Assembly (NCBI GenBank): GCA_046727175.1
Contig: JBKPCD010000238.1
Span: 1-30,934, forward strand
Length of the DNA: 30,934 bases
Direction of reading: 5' to 3'
Source: JBKPCD01 sp046727175
Lineage (GTDB): Bacteria; Acidobacteriota; Vicinamibacteria; Vicinamibacterales; 2-12-FULL-66-21
Notes under the pieces: model-generated
Databases searched by the model: none
What the model was told of the DNA's origin: nothing
What the model saw: the letters and a program-made list of their open reading frames with translations, nothing else
Translations under genes and position numbers: made by a program
In this document: piece by piece, positions 16,301-24,518 of the stretch
Position numbering within the stretch: the stretch's first letter is position 1
Layout of the letters: each line of letters opens with the position of its first letter

Positions 16301-17658
16301 TGTCGATGCACGGAATTGGCGAACTCTTCGAGCTTCCTGACGGCCTCCGTCGCTTCCGCGCCGGTGGCGCTCCGCGACAGTTGAAAGCTGCCGTCGGCCG
16401 CGGGCGCCATCACGCCGGCTTCCACCACCCTCGAAACGGCGGCGTAGCTGAGATTGCCTGGTGATACGTCCGGGAAGCGGCGACGATCGGCGTTGCGCCA
16501 GCGCTCTCCGACGGCGGGGGTGTCCGCGGCAATCAGCGAGAGGATCCGGCTGGCCGTCTGGGCAAGGTCCGCGCGACGGACCGGCGCGGAGGGCTGGAAC
16601 GTATGATTCGGATAGACCTCCATCACGCCGGCGCGCGTGACCGTGAGAATCCAGGGCGCCGCCCAGCTCCCGCGCGTGTCGGTGATCACCACCGCCGCAT
16701 TCTGGTTCGATCGCTTGAGGATGGATTCCAGTCGAACGCCGACAAGAGCTGCAAGCTGAGCGCGGGTGACCGTCGGTGAGGTTTCGATCGACTTGAACTC
16801 TTCGGGCAGCCCGGCGATCGCGGCGCGTGCCCGCAGCTTTTCGATCCGTGCGTCCAGCGCCTCGCTGGGCTCGATCGCGGCCGCCGCGCGATAGGAATCG
16901 AGGGCGGCAGCGAACTCGTCGCGGCTTTCCAGGATCTCGCCGGCAACGGTCAACGCCCGCGCGTCACCGGGATCGAGCTCGACCGCTTTCTGCGCGTGCA
17001 CGAGGGCCGCCGCCAGATCACCGTCGCGCCGCTCGACCAGCGCCAGCTCACGATACAGGAACTGGCTTTGGGGTGACGCCGCGATTGCCTGCTGGTACGC
17101 GTTCCGCGCGTCCGCAAGTCGTCCGGCCTCCGCAGCCTTGCGCGCGAGCTCGACATCTTCCTGCAGCTCACGCACGCGCAGCACCTCGATGCGGCTGCGC
17201 AGACTCGAGAGCCGCGCGTCGGCGTCCAGAGCGGTCTCGAAGCTCTGAAGCGCAAGGTCCCGCTTCCCTGCCGCAAGCAACGCGTCGCCTCGCCCGACGA
17301 GCGCCGGTGCGTATCGCGGACTGGCAGTGATGGCCTTGTCGAAATGCGAGATCGCGGTGTCGTGATCCTTGCGAGCGAGCGCGGTGTATCCGAGGCCGAC
17401 TTCCGCCGGGTAGAACGACGCCGAGAGTTTGAGCGCCGCTGAAAAGTTTCGATCCGCGGCGCGAACATCGCCTGCCTGCAGCCACGCCCAGCCAGCCTTG
17501 TGACGTTCGAACGTCGCCGGAGTCCCGACACCGTCGGGCTCGGCCGGATACACGAAATCCGGGAACCGTGGCGCTGCGGGTTCGGGAGGAGCGATCTTCT
17601 TCTCCGCGCAATCGGTGAAAACGATCAACGCCAGCGCCGGAAAGATCCGAGATCTCAT
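16297..17658 (-). CDS. TPR protein with SLH-like C-terminus, probably exported
   Basis: Protein of 453 residues. A basic and then hydrophobic N-terminus (MRSRIFPALALIVF) is followed by Cys17, suggesting an exported or lipid-anchored protein, but the residues before the Cys (FTD) do not match a normal lipobox. Residues ~50-285 form TPR-like helical repeats (for example PAEVGLGYTALARKDHDTAI and PGDARALTVAGEILESRDEF). Residues ~295-450 contain three weak SLH-like blocks: a VTRAQLAALVG block, an RAGVMEVYPNHTFQPSAPVRR block and an RFPDVSPGNLSY block with GVMAPAADGSF. A cell-envelope scaffold role is likely; specific function unknown. It overlaps hflX upstream and pgsA downstream by ATGA. Confidence 0.8.
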   Translation of the reverse strand: MRSRIFPALALIVFTDCAEKKIAPPEPAAPRFPDFVYPAEPDGVGTPATFERHKAGWAWLQAGDVRAADRNFSAALKLSASFYPAEVGLGYTALARKDHDTAISHFDKAITASPRYAPALVGRGDALLAAGKRDLALQSFETALDADARLSSLRSRIEVLRVRELQEDVELARKAAEAGRLADARNAYQQAIAASPQSQFLYRELALVERRDGDLAAALVHAQKAVELDPGDARALTVAGEILESRDEFAAALDSYRAAAAIEPSEALDARIEKLRARAAIAGLPEEFKSIETSPTVTRAQLAALVGVRLESILKRSNQNAAVVITDTRGSWAAPWILTVTRAGVMEVYPNHTFQPSAPVRRADLAQTASRILSLIAADTPAVGERWRNADRRRFPDVSPGNLSYAAVSRVVEAGVMAPAADGSFQLSRSATGAEATEAVRKLEEFANSVHRQ

Positions 17659-18989
17659 GAGAGCTCAACTGCGGCATCGCGGAAGCGATCGACGAGGCGC
17701 CGCGGCAGCTCCGCCTCGATTGACACACGGCCGTCGGTCGTGACGTGCCGCAGAATCCGGCCTATCCGGTACAGCTGCGCGATGCGTCCATGCGTCTGAT
17801 CGTCACCGGTGGAGAATTCGAGCGTGACACGCGCCGTGTCGAGCGCCAGCTGCGCTTCCATCGCCGAAATCAGCTCCTCGCGACCTTCCCCGGTGACCGC
17901 TGACACGCACAGCGCGCCTGCATACAACGCTCGGAGGCGGCCGCGCTCACCCTGGTCGAGCCGATCGCACTTGTTGAACACCGCCACCATCGGAACGGAT
18001 TCGGCGCCGACCTCGCTGAGCACGTTGCGTACCGCAGCCATCTGCCGCTCTCGCTCCGGGGTCGACGCGTCGATGACGTGCAACAGGAGATCCGCCCCAA
18101 CGACCTCCTCGAGCGTGGCCCGAAACGCGGCAATGAGCGAGTGGGGCAGCCGTTCGATGAAACCGACGGTGTCCGACACGAGGAGCTCGCGCCGATCCGG
18201 TAGACGCACCTTTCGAACGAGCGGATCCAAGGTGACAAACAGCGCGTCGGATACGACGGCCGAGCCGCCAGTGAGCGAGTTGAACAACGTGGTCTTGCCG
18301 GCGTTGGTGTAACCCACGAGAGCCACCGTCGGCACGGCCGCCTTGTGCCGGCGCTCGCGAAGCTGCGACCGACGCTGGCGAACCGTTTCGATCTCCTTCG
18401 AGATGACGCTGATGCGATGCCGAATCCTGCGACGGTCCGTTTCGAGCTTCGTCTCGCCAGGTCCCCGTGTGCCGATACCGCCGCCCAATCGGGAAAGCGC
18501 GGTGGCGGAGCCCACGAGACGCGGCATCAGGTACTTTAGCTGCGCCAGCTCGACCTGGAGCTTGCCTTCGCGCGTGCGCGCCCGTCGCGAAAAGATATCC
18601 AGTATGAGCTGCGTTCGATCGACGACCTTGCGATCGAGTGCCTTTTCGAGATTGCGGAGCTGAGCCGGCGTGAGCTCGTTGTCGAAGATGACCATGTCGG
18701 CCCGGACTTCGTCACATGCCGCCGCGAGCGTTTCGATCTTTCCGCGTCCGAGGAAGGTCGCGGCATCCGGACGGCCGCGCTCCTGCGTCATGCGGAGTAT
18801 GACAACGGCTCCGGCGGCCGACGCAAGACCGGTGAGCTCGTCAAGGGAATGTTCCGGGTCGAATTGACGCGAAGGACCGGTAATCAGGCCGACGAGCGCG
18901 GCGCGTTCGTGTTGATCGGATGATGTCGACGGCTCCGCCGTGCCGTTTCGACGTAGCTCTGAAGAGCGAAGTCGAGCCGCGTCACGCAT
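17655..18989 (-). CDS. hflX: Ribosome-associated GTPase HflX
   Basis: GTPase that binds the large ribosomal subunit and is known in other bacteria to split stalled ribosomes under stress. The 444 residues include the N-terminal HflX domain (RPDAATFLGRGK, then DNELTPAQLRNLE), the linker GGGIGTRGPGETKLE, G1 GYTNAGKTT (about 226-234), G3 DTVGFIERLP and G4 NKCD. ATG 18989 is preferred over a GTG ten codons upstream because it shares one base with the tsaC stop (TAATG). The stop overlaps the TPR/SLH gene as ATGA. Confidence 0.95.
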   Translation of the reverse strand: MRDAARLRSSELRRNGTAEPSTSSDQHERAALVGLITGPSRQFDPEHSLDELTGLASAAGAVVILRMTQERGRPDAATFLGRGKIETLAAACDEVRADMVIFDNELTPAQLRNLEKALDRKVVDRTQLILDIFSRRARTREGKLQVELAQLKYLMPRLVGSATALSRLGGGIGTRGPGETKLETDRRRIRHRISVISKEIETVRQRRSQLRERRHKAAVPTVALVGYTNAGKTTLFNSLTGGSAVVSDALFVTLDPLVRKVRLPDRRELLVSDTVGFIERLPHSLIAAFRATLEEVVGADLLLHVIDASTPERERQMAAVRNVLSEVGAESVPMVAVFNKCDRLDQGERGRLRALYAGALCVSAVTGEGREELISAMEAQLALDTARVTLEFSTGDDQTHGRIAQLYRIGRILRHVTTDGRVSIEAELPRRLVDRFRDAAVELS

Positions 18990-19615
18990 TATTCGAGCGA
19001 TTCTAGCACGCGCTCCCACGCGATCGCCCCGGCGCGAATCAGTCGCGGGCCGTGCGAAGTGATCTGCACAACGGTCGACGGTGCTCCTCCCGCGGTCGGT
19101 CCTGCATCGATGATCGCGTCGATACGGTCACCGACTGTGCGACGCGCATCGTCTGCGGTGTTTGCCGGCGCCTCACCCGAGACATTGGCGCTGGTGGCAG
19201 TGATGCAGCTCCCGAACGCAGTACTGATCGCCCGCGCGACCGGATGCGCAGGGATGCGGACCGCCACGGTCCCATCGCTGCTCAACAACTGCCGCGACAT
19301 CCGGGGCGCTGCCGGTACGACGATCGACAGCGGGCCCGGCCAGAATGCGTGCGCAAGCCTGAGGCTGTCTGCGTCCAGGATTCCCGCGTCGCACGCGAGG
19401 GTCAGATTCCCGGCAATGAGCGGCACGGCCAGCGCTCTGTCCCGTCCTTTCGCCGCATAGAGTCGATCGACCGCATTGTCGGTCGTTGGATCGACCGCGA
19501 GACCGTACAGCGTGTCTGTCGGGTACGCAACGATGCCGCCGGCACGCAGCACGTCAACGGCTTTGGCGATGACCGCGGGATCGGGCGTGTCGCGATCGAC
19601 GTGGAGAATCACCAT
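18989..19615 (-). CDS. tsaC: L-threonylcarbamoyladenylate synthase
   Basis: Makes threonylcarbamoyl-AMP from threonine, bicarbonate and ATP, the first step of the t6A modification of tRNAs that read ANN codons. The 208 residues form the YrdC/Sua5 core only, without the C-terminal Sua5 domain. Seen: GGIVAYPTDTLYGLAVD near residue 27, the KGR loop, PGPLSIVVP, VAVRIPAHPVA and the SANVSGE signature. ATG 19615 starts just before the first strand. It is the first gene of tsaC-hflX-TPR/SLH-pgsA. The upstream gap is GC-rich repeat sequence without a convincing promoter. Confidence 0.93.
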   Translation of the reverse strand: MVILHVDRDTPDPAVIAKAVDVLRAGGIVAYPTDTLYGLAVDPTTDNAVDRLYAAKGRDRALAVPLIAGNLTLACDAGILDADSLRLAHAFWPGPLSIVVPAAPRMSRQLLSSDGTVAVRIPAHPVARAISTAFGSCITATSANVSGEAPANTADDARRTVGDRIDAIIDAGPTAGGAPSTVVQITSHGPRLIRAGAIAWERVLESLE

Positions 19616-19679
19616 TCAAGACATTGCTGCGTTCTACGTTTTGCCAGCATTTCTCAAGCGCGCGGGGCCCCACCGCCTC

Positions 19680-19795
19680 CACCCCAGCGCGCAACAAACG
19701 CGCGCCGGGGACCCCGCCCCGCGCGCTCACGCGCTTGCACCCCAACGCGCAAACGACGCGCGTCGGGGGCCCCGTCTTCGCGCGACGGCCTTACG
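19680..19795. repeat. 58-base imperfect tandem repeat
   Basis: Two units begin at 19680 and 19738 with CACCCCARCGCGCAA and share the order CGCGCG-YCGGGG-CCCCG before diverging at the ends. Each unit contains self-complementary CGCGCG words, so strong local hairpins are possible. It sits 65 bases upstream of the tsaC start. Confidence 0.75.
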
Positions 19796-19913
19796 GCCTT
19801 GCCCCGCCGCTGAAGCGTAAACGGCGGGCGGCCTGGCGTATGATTACAGCCCCACGGGTTCACCCAACAGGCACAAACTACCGGGGCGCTCACGGCGTCG
19901 CGTCAAATGAAAC

Positions 19914-19990
19914 GAATCCGAACCCCGAGCCCCGAATCCCGGCGAGAAAAGCGAGCTACCGAGCTTCCGGCCTACCGAGCCACCGGCTCC
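19914..19990. repeat. CCGAGC/CCGGC word block after the MFS stop
   Basis: Short degenerate words recur: CCGAGCCCCGAATCCCGGC near the left end, then TACCGAGC and CCGGC repeated up to the stop codon at 19993. It lacks a long perfect inverted arm. The block resembles the other stop-proximal modules of this window but uses its own words. Confidence 0.6.
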
Positions 19991-19992
19991 GG

Positions 19993-21213
19993 TCACATCT
20001 CTTCCACGGCCTCTGGTTGTGTCTCGGCAGTGAACGGCGTCGTGATCATGACTCGCGTGACTGCCAACCCGAGCGCCGCGAGCGCGATGATATCGAGCAC
20101 GAATACAAGCCGGATGCTCGTCGCGCCGAGGAAGCCGCTGACGATCGGACTGAGTGCCAGCCCTGTCAGCGATGCCGTGGTGAGCAGGCCAAAACCGGCA
20201 CCCCGTGCGGAAGCGGGGACAATCGTCCCTGCCGCTGCGTACGCAGCTGTCGTGCCTGTTCCGATTGCCAGGCCGAAGACAGGCGTGGCGAGCATGAGAA
20301 TCGAGGTCGTGCCCGCGACGGCGTAGGCGACGGCGCCGGCGGCGGCGAGTCCTGCGCTGGTGCCAATGATGACGCGTGCTGGCGCGCGCTGCAAAAGGTA
20401 ACCACAAACGTGGTGCCCCAGCGCGGTCGCACACGCCCCTATGGAGAACAGCAGCCCCGACACGAGAGGCGCGCGCGACGGTGGCGTTCCCAGTTGCGTC
20501 ACGTAGAGCGTCAACACGGGGCCGAACGTGCGGTCGACGAACTGCAGACCGAAGATGACGGTCATGAGCAGAATGAAGTTCTCGAATGCGAGCACGTTTC
20601 TGAAACTCACCCGCCCGCTCTCGGGATCCACGATGTGGTGCGAGGCGCGTTCGTCGTAGAGAAAGAAGATCAGAATGAGTGCCGCGAAGTAGAAGCCAGC
20701 CGTTACGAGAAACACGTGGCGCAAGCCCGTGAACTGAGCGACCACACCTCCAATCGCCGGCCCGAGCGCGGGGCCGAGACGTTGTGCAGTCTGCACCGTT
20801 CCAATCGCCGAAGCCATGCGGTCGCGCGGCGCCGAGTCGGCCGCCATGGTCAGCGACAGCGCGCCGTAACCGGCAAAGATGCCCTGGACCGCGCGAAGGG
20901 CAAACACGTGCCACGGCCGCGTGACGTACGCCATGCCGGTCATGATGAACACGAAGCTGACGAGCGAACGCTCGACCATGATCTTGCGGCCGAACCGATC
21001 CGCCAATCTGCCCCAGAAGGGCGACAGCGTCGCTGTCAGCGCAGGCGTGACGCCGAGGCTGAGTCCAGACCAGAGCGCAATCTCACCGACGTCGTCGACA
21101 CCCAATTGACGAAAGTAAAGCGGGAGGAACGGCATCACGAGCGTGAAGCCGGTGAAGCCGATGAAGCTCGTAGCGGTGACTGCGAACAGATTTCTACGCC
21201 AGGACAAGGCCAA
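19993..21213 (-). CDS. Major facilitator superfamily transporter
   Basis: Inner-membrane secondary transporter of 406 residues with about twelve hydrophobic segments. The MFS signature between helices 2 and 3 is visible (FWGRLADRFGRK, about residues 67-78), and the helix-4 region RAVQGIFAGYGA fits drug/H+ antiporter-type members. Likely an efflux pump for small molecules, but the substrate is unknown. The start is unusual: TTG 21213, or TTG 21207, is the only option close to the first helix, because an in-frame TGA lies 12 bases upstream of TTG 21213, inside the neighbouring inverted repeat. Weak or regulated translation is possible. Confidence 0.85.
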   Translation of the reverse strand: MALSWRRNLFAVTATSFIGFTGFTLVMPFLPLYFRQLGVDDVGEIALWSGLSLGVTPALTATLSPFWGRLADRFGRKIMVERSLVSFVFIMTGMAYVTRPWHVFALRAVQGIFAGYGALSLTMAADSAPRDRMASAIGTVQTAQRLGPALGPAIGGVVAQFTGLRHVFLVTAGFYFAALILIFFLYDERASHHIVDPESGRVSFRNVLAFENFILLMTVIFGLQFVDRTFGPVLTLYVTQLGTPPSRAPLVSGLLFSIGACATALGHHVCGYLLQRAPARVIIGTSAGLAAAGAVAYAVAGTTSILMLATPVFGLAIGTGTTAAYAAAGTIVPASARGAGFGLLTTASLTGLALSPIVSGFLGATSIRLVFVLDIIALAALGLAVTRVMITTPFTAETQPEAVEEM

Positions 21214-21221
21214 GAAAGTAA

Positions 21222-21302
21222 GAAATCAGAAGTTGAAGTACGAAGTACGAAAGTCCACGGGGATCTTAACTTCTTACTTCATACTTCGGACTTCTGACTT
21301 TC
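21222..21302. repeat. GAAGT-word inverted repeat between glpX and the MFS gene
   Basis: The left arm (21222-21254) and right arm (21269-21302) are near-complementary over about 33 bases, around a 14-base loop. Both arms are runs of GAAGT(A/T)-type words. It starts 13 bases past the glpX stop and ends nine bases before the MFS start codon, so on the transcript it would form one strong stem between the two genes. No T run follows. Confidence 0.9.
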
Positions 21303-21314
21303 GGGAGGGCCTTT

Positions 21315-22307
21315 CTAGAATCGGACTCTGACCATCCGCGACTGCTCGACGTGGATCGTGTCGATGAAGCGAATACGGGGTGGGTCGCTCTGCATGACGA
21401 GCGAGCTGGTGCGTGTGCCGTCGCCGAAGAATCGCACGCCTTTCATGAGGGTACCGTCGGTCACGCCGGTTGCGGCGAAGATGATGCTTTGCCCTGACGC
21501 GAGCTCTTTTGACGTGTAGACGCGCCGGAAGTCCGTGATTCCCATCGCGCGGCAACGCGCTTCGTGTTCGGGTGTCTTCACGACGAGACGCCCGAAGATC
21601 TCGCCGTTCAGACAACGCATCGCCGCCGCCGTGAGCACACCTTCCGGCGCGCCGCCGGTGCCCATCACGGCATGGACGCCGCTGCCCATCACCGCCGCCG
21701 TGATGCCCGCCGAGAGATCGCCGTCGGTAATCAGTCGAATGCGCGCGCCAGCGGACCGGATCTCCTCGATCAGTCCTTGATGTCGCGGGCGATCGAGGAC
21801 GGTCACGACGAGATCCTCGACGTCGCGCTCGAGGCAGCGTGCGATCGCGCGAAGGTTCTCTTTGACGCTCGCGTCGAGGCTGACGGCATTCTTCGAGCTC
21901 GGGCCGACGACGAGTTTTTCCATGTAGAGATCGGGTGCGTGCAGCAGACCGCCGCGATCGGATGCAGCCAGGACGGCGATCGCATTTGCCGATCCGGTGG
22001 CGCAGAGGTTCGTGCCTTCGAGCGGGTCGACTGCGATGTCCACTAGCGGCAACTCCAGCCTCCCCTGGCCCTCCTTGCCGCCGAGGCCGACGTGCTCGCC
22101 GATGAACAGCATCGGCGCCTTGTCGCGTTCCCCTTCGCCGATGACAATCGTTCCGGCGATAGGCACCGTATCCAGGCACTCACGCATCGCCTCGACGGCG
22201 GCCTGATCCGACTTGTGCCCGTCACCGAGGCCCATCGTGTGCGCGCACGCGATCGCCGCCTGCTCGACGACGCGAAGGAAATCGAGGGAGAGATCGGAAT
22301 TGATCAT
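21315..22307 (-). CDS. glpX: Class II fructose-1,6-bisphosphatase
   Basis: Hydrolyses fructose-1,6-bisphosphate to fructose-6-phosphate in gluconeogenesis, in the cytosol; this class may also act on sedoheptulose bisphosphate. The 330 residues are standard. Metal- and phosphate-binding motifs are IGEGERDKAP (57-66) and VDPLEGTN (93-100), with VTVLDRPRHQ and TDGDLSAGI downstream. ATG 22307 gives the family N-terminus (LSLDFLRVVEQAAIA). It is 37 bases downstream of the acyl-CoA dehydrogenase stop. A GAAGT-word hairpin follows its own stop. Confidence 0.96.
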   Translation of the reverse strand: MINSDLSLDFLRVVEQAAIACAHTMGLGDGHKSDQAAVEAMRECLDTVPIAGTIVIGEGERDKAPMLFIGEHVGLGGKEGQGRLELPLVDIAVDPLEGTNLCATGSANAIAVLAASDRGGLLHAPDLYMEKLVVGPSSKNAVSLDASVKENLRAIARCLERDVEDLVVTVLDRPRHQGLIEEIRSAGARIRLITDGDLSAGITAAVMGSGVHAVMGTGGAPEGVLTAAAMRCLNGEIFGRLVVKTPEHEARCRAMGITDFRRVYTSKELASGQSIIFAATGVTDGTLMKGVRFFGDGTRTSSLVMQSDPPRIRFIDTIHVEQSRMVRVRF

Positions 22308-22314
22308 CGCTCTG

Positions 22315-22344
22315 TCATCGGCTTTGGGCTCAAGGCTCTTGCGC
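22315..22344. repeat. Single-arm copy of the GGCTCAAGGC word family
   Basis: Positions 22327-22341 match 14673-14687 (in the arm of the inverted repeat after the sugar transferase) at 14 of 15 bases. The piece fills the gap between the acyl-CoA dehydrogenase stop and the glpX start. No partner arm is present, so it may be a remnant. Confidence 0.65.
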
Positions 22345-23562
22345 CTATCTCGCTTCTACTTCCTGCCTGAACGGAGGGAGCTCACACCTCGTGGGCTTGT
22401 CCTGACGGAACCCGAGGACGTAGTCTGCCTGCATCAGCTTGTGAATTTCGCGTGTGCCCTCGTAGATGACGGCGCCTTTGCAATTGCGATAGAAGCGTCC
22501 GACCGGGTACTCGTCGGAGTACCCGTTTGCGCCGTGCACCTGCACGGCATCCGCGGCCGCGCGCTCGGAAGCAACGGTCGCGAACCACTTCGCGAGCCCG
22601 GTCTCCCGCGTGTTGCGGCGGCCGGTATTCTTCAGGAACCCCGCACGCAGCCAGAGCAGGCGCGCCGCCTGATAATCGGACTCCATCTGGGCGATCATTT
22701 CTTTCACGAGCTGGTGCTCAGCGATGGCAACGCCGAACGCCTTCCGCTCCCTTGCGTACGCCACGCTGGCATCGCGGCAGGCTCGAATGAGGCCCGTGGC
22801 GCCCGCGGCAACGGTGTACCGTCCCTGGTCGAGAGCGAACATCGCAATCTTAAACCCCTCTCCCACGCGACCGACGACGTTCTCGTCGGGGACCTCGACC
22901 TCCTCCATCTTGAAGAAGCCGGTGTTGCCAGCAAGAATCCCCCATTTTTCCTTCAGTGTCCCACTCGAGAATCCCCTGAAGCCGCGCTCGATGACGAGCG
23001 CGCTGATGCCGGACGGGTCCCGCAGCTTCTTCTTCTCGAGATCGGTCCACGCGAAGACGAGAAAGTTGTCGGCGACATCGGCAAGTGAGATCCACATCTT
23101 CTCGCCTGTGACGAAGTAGCGATCGCCCTTCTTCACCGCCACCGTCTGAATTCCGCGGACGTCGCTGCCTGCTGCAGGTTCCGTCAGTCCATAGGTCGCG
23201 ATCTTCTTCCCCTGCGCCTGCGGAACGAGATAGCGCTGCTTCTGGTTCTCGGTGCCCCACGTCAGCAGCGAGAGGCAGTTCAGTCCGGCGTGGACCGACA
23301 TGATCACGCGCAGCGACGTATCGACGTACTCGAGCTCTTCGCTCACGACGCCCAGGCTGATGTAGTCCATACCTGCGCCGCCGTACTCCTGCGGAACCGA
23401 ACACCCGAGCAGGCCGAGGTCGGCCATCTGAGGTAGGATGCCCGGATCGAACCTGTGCTCGCGATCGAGCTCGCGAATGCGAGGCGCAACGTCGCGCGCG
23501 GCCCATTCGCGCACGGTGTGCTCTATCAGCCGATGTTCCTCGCTGAGATCGAAATCAATCAT
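22345..23562 (-). CDS. Acyl-CoA dehydrogenase
   Basis: FAD enzyme that forms the alpha-beta double bond in acyl-CoA thioesters and passes electrons to ETF. The 405 residues cover the three ACAD domains: helical N-terminus, middle beta domain with YGLTEPAAGSDV and KMWISLADVAD, and C-terminal helices with RKAFGVAIAEHQLVKEMIA and QVHGANGYSDEYPVGR. The catalytic base is Glu368 in IYEGTREIHKLM, the usual position for short/medium-chain and glutaryl-type members. Chain length cannot be decided. ATG 23562 is clear. No ETF or thiolase genes are nearby, so the pathway (fatty or amino acid breakdown) is open. Confidence 0.92.
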   Translation of the reverse strand: MIDFDLSEEHRLIEHTVREWAARDVAPRIRELDREHRFDPGILPQMADLGLLGCSVPQEYGGAGMDYISLGVVSEELEYVDTSLRVIMSVHAGLNCLSLLTWGTENQKQRYLVPQAQGKKIATYGLTEPAAGSDVRGIQTVAVKKGDRYFVTGEKMWISLADVADNFLVFAWTDLEKKKLRDPSGISALVIERGFRGFSSGTLKEKWGILAGNTGFFKMEEVEVPDENVVGRVGEGFKIAMFALDQGRYTVAAGATGLIRACRDASVAYARERKAFGVAIAEHQLVKEMIAQMESDYQAARLLWLRAGFLKNTGRRNTRETGLAKWFATVASERAAADAVQVHGANGYSDEYPVGRFYRNCKGAVIYEGTREIHKLMQADYVLGFRQDKPTRCELPPFRQEVEAR

Positions 23563-23607
23563 GATCGAGGCCTTTTCGGAAACATGAACAGGACATTCTA
23601 GACCAAT

Positions 23608-23716
23608 CCCCGGCAGCGAACCGCTACCGGGAGATCAGGAGTTCAACAGAAGATCAGGAGTTCAGAAGAAAAATAGACTTGGAAATCTCCTGATCTCCTG
23701 TGAGATCTCCTGACCT
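23608..23716. repeat. AGATCAGGAG-word inverted repeat plus a small GC hairpin
   Basis: Arms 23646-23660 and 23687-23701 pair over 15 bases with a single G-U type mismatch, around a 26-base loop. Further AGATCAGGAG words flank both arms (23632-23641 and, in reverse complement, 23703-23713). Next to it, 23610-23630 can form a nine-pair stem with one mismatch (CCGGCAGCG / CGCTACCGG). The unit begins about 14 bases past the SAM hydrolase stop and lies upstream of the acyl-CoA dehydrogenase. Confidence 0.9.
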
Positions 23717-23729
23717 TTGTCTCCCACCC

Positions 23730-24518
23730 TCACACGCGCCGGACTTCCACAATCGACCCGCGCCCGAGTCCAAGGCGTTCCGCTGCGCTGGCGGACTGCG
23801 CCGCGATCTCGAGACGATCGGTGCTACCGAACAACCCGCACACTTCGGTATTCCCGATCTCGGCGTACGTGTCAACGAGGCGAGGGACCGGCGTGCCGCC
23901 AGCCACGATCTCGACACGATTCCCGGCCGCGAACTTCTCGAACGTCCGACGGTCGATGTTCGTCACGAGATTGCCGAACCGATCGACGAGCAGAACCAGG
24001 CCCGTGATCCGATCTGTGAGGATCTCGGCGACCGGGATGTCTGCGCGCTGCCAGTCGGCAACGGCGCGCCCGAGCGCGTTCAGCTGGATGCCCTTCGCCA
24101 GCCACGCCGCCGCGGGGGCGAATCGATCACGTCCTTCGAAGGTGCGGCTTACGGTCGGTCGCGCGTAGCGCCGCTCAGTGAGCTCGACGATTCGCCGCGG
24201 TGCAGTCTCCCGCAGGACGACCGTCAATACGCCGTTGTCCGGCGCGACGAACCGATAGTCCCCGATATCGACGGCCAGGCCCTTTCGTCCGGATCCGACA
24301 CCCGGATCGACTACGACGAGAAAAATCGTCCCCGACGGAAAGTAGCGATACGTCGCACCGAGCTGAATGGCGCCGCTCAGGACGTCGTGTGGTGGGATGT
24401 CATGCGTCACATCAATGAGCGTCGCTTCCGGGCAAATCCCCAGGATCACGCCCTTCATCGTCCCGACGTAGTGGTCCCGGGTACCGAAGTCGCTGAGCAA
24501 GGCGATGATCGGAGACAT
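23730..24518 (-). CDS. S-adenosylmethionine hydrolase (SAM hydroxide adenosyltransferase family)
   Basis: Member of the DUF62/COG1912 family; characterised members use water or hydroxide to split SAM into adenosine and methionine. The protein is 262 residues from ATG 24518, chosen because the family begins I-I-A-L-L-S-D-F-G-T-R-D; the longer frame (24587) adds 23 Cys/Arg-rich residues. The substrate region includes SDFGTRDHYVGTMKG, HDIPPHD, VVDPGVGSGRKG and APDNGVL; the C-terminal barrel has DRFGNLVTNI. An AGATCAGGAG hairpin follows the stop. A separate methyltransferase gene lies upstream, but joint function is not shown. Confidence 0.9.
   Translation of the reverse strand: MSPIIALLSDFGTRDHYVGTMKGVILGICPEATLIDVTHDIPPHDVLSGAIQLGATYRYFPSGTIFLVVVDPGVGSGRKGLAVDIGDYRFVAPDNGVLTVVLRETAPRRIVELTERRYARPTVSRTFEGRDRFAPAAAWLAKGIQLNALGRAVADWQRADIPVAEILTDRITGLVLLVDRFGNLVTNIDRRTFEKFAAGNRVEIVAGGTPVPRLVDTYAEIGNTEVCGLFGSTDRLEIAAQSASAAERLGLGRGSIVEVRRV

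Larger units (their letters stand above)
19616..19992. other. Gap between the MFS gene and tsaC, filled with repeats
   Basis: This 377-base stretch has no supportable gene. Its left half holds a 58-base imperfect tandem repeat. The right part (about 19914-19990) is a block of CCGAGC and CCGGC words directly after the MFS stop. Between them (about 19805-19910) is plain sequence without a recognisable tRNA, small RNA or promoter. Open frames running across it are rich in Arg, Pro and Ala and are taken as shadows. Confidence 0.7.

Noticed and set aside
19616..19992. tRNA or other RNA gene in the MFS-tsaC gap
   Set aside because: No cloverleaf, T-loop sequence or known RNA motif could be found; hairpins are explained by CGCGCG words.
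19624..21297. 557-residue plus-strand frame opposite the MFS gene, and a 356-residue minus frame across it
   Set aside because: No hydrophobic segments or motifs, and charged, repetitive composition; the MFS frame has about twelve membrane segments and the helix 2-3 signature.
23563..23607. TAGAAT as a -10 box for the acyl-CoA dehydrogenase
   Set aside because: No -35 at 16-18 bases; the upstream sequence is a GC hairpin.
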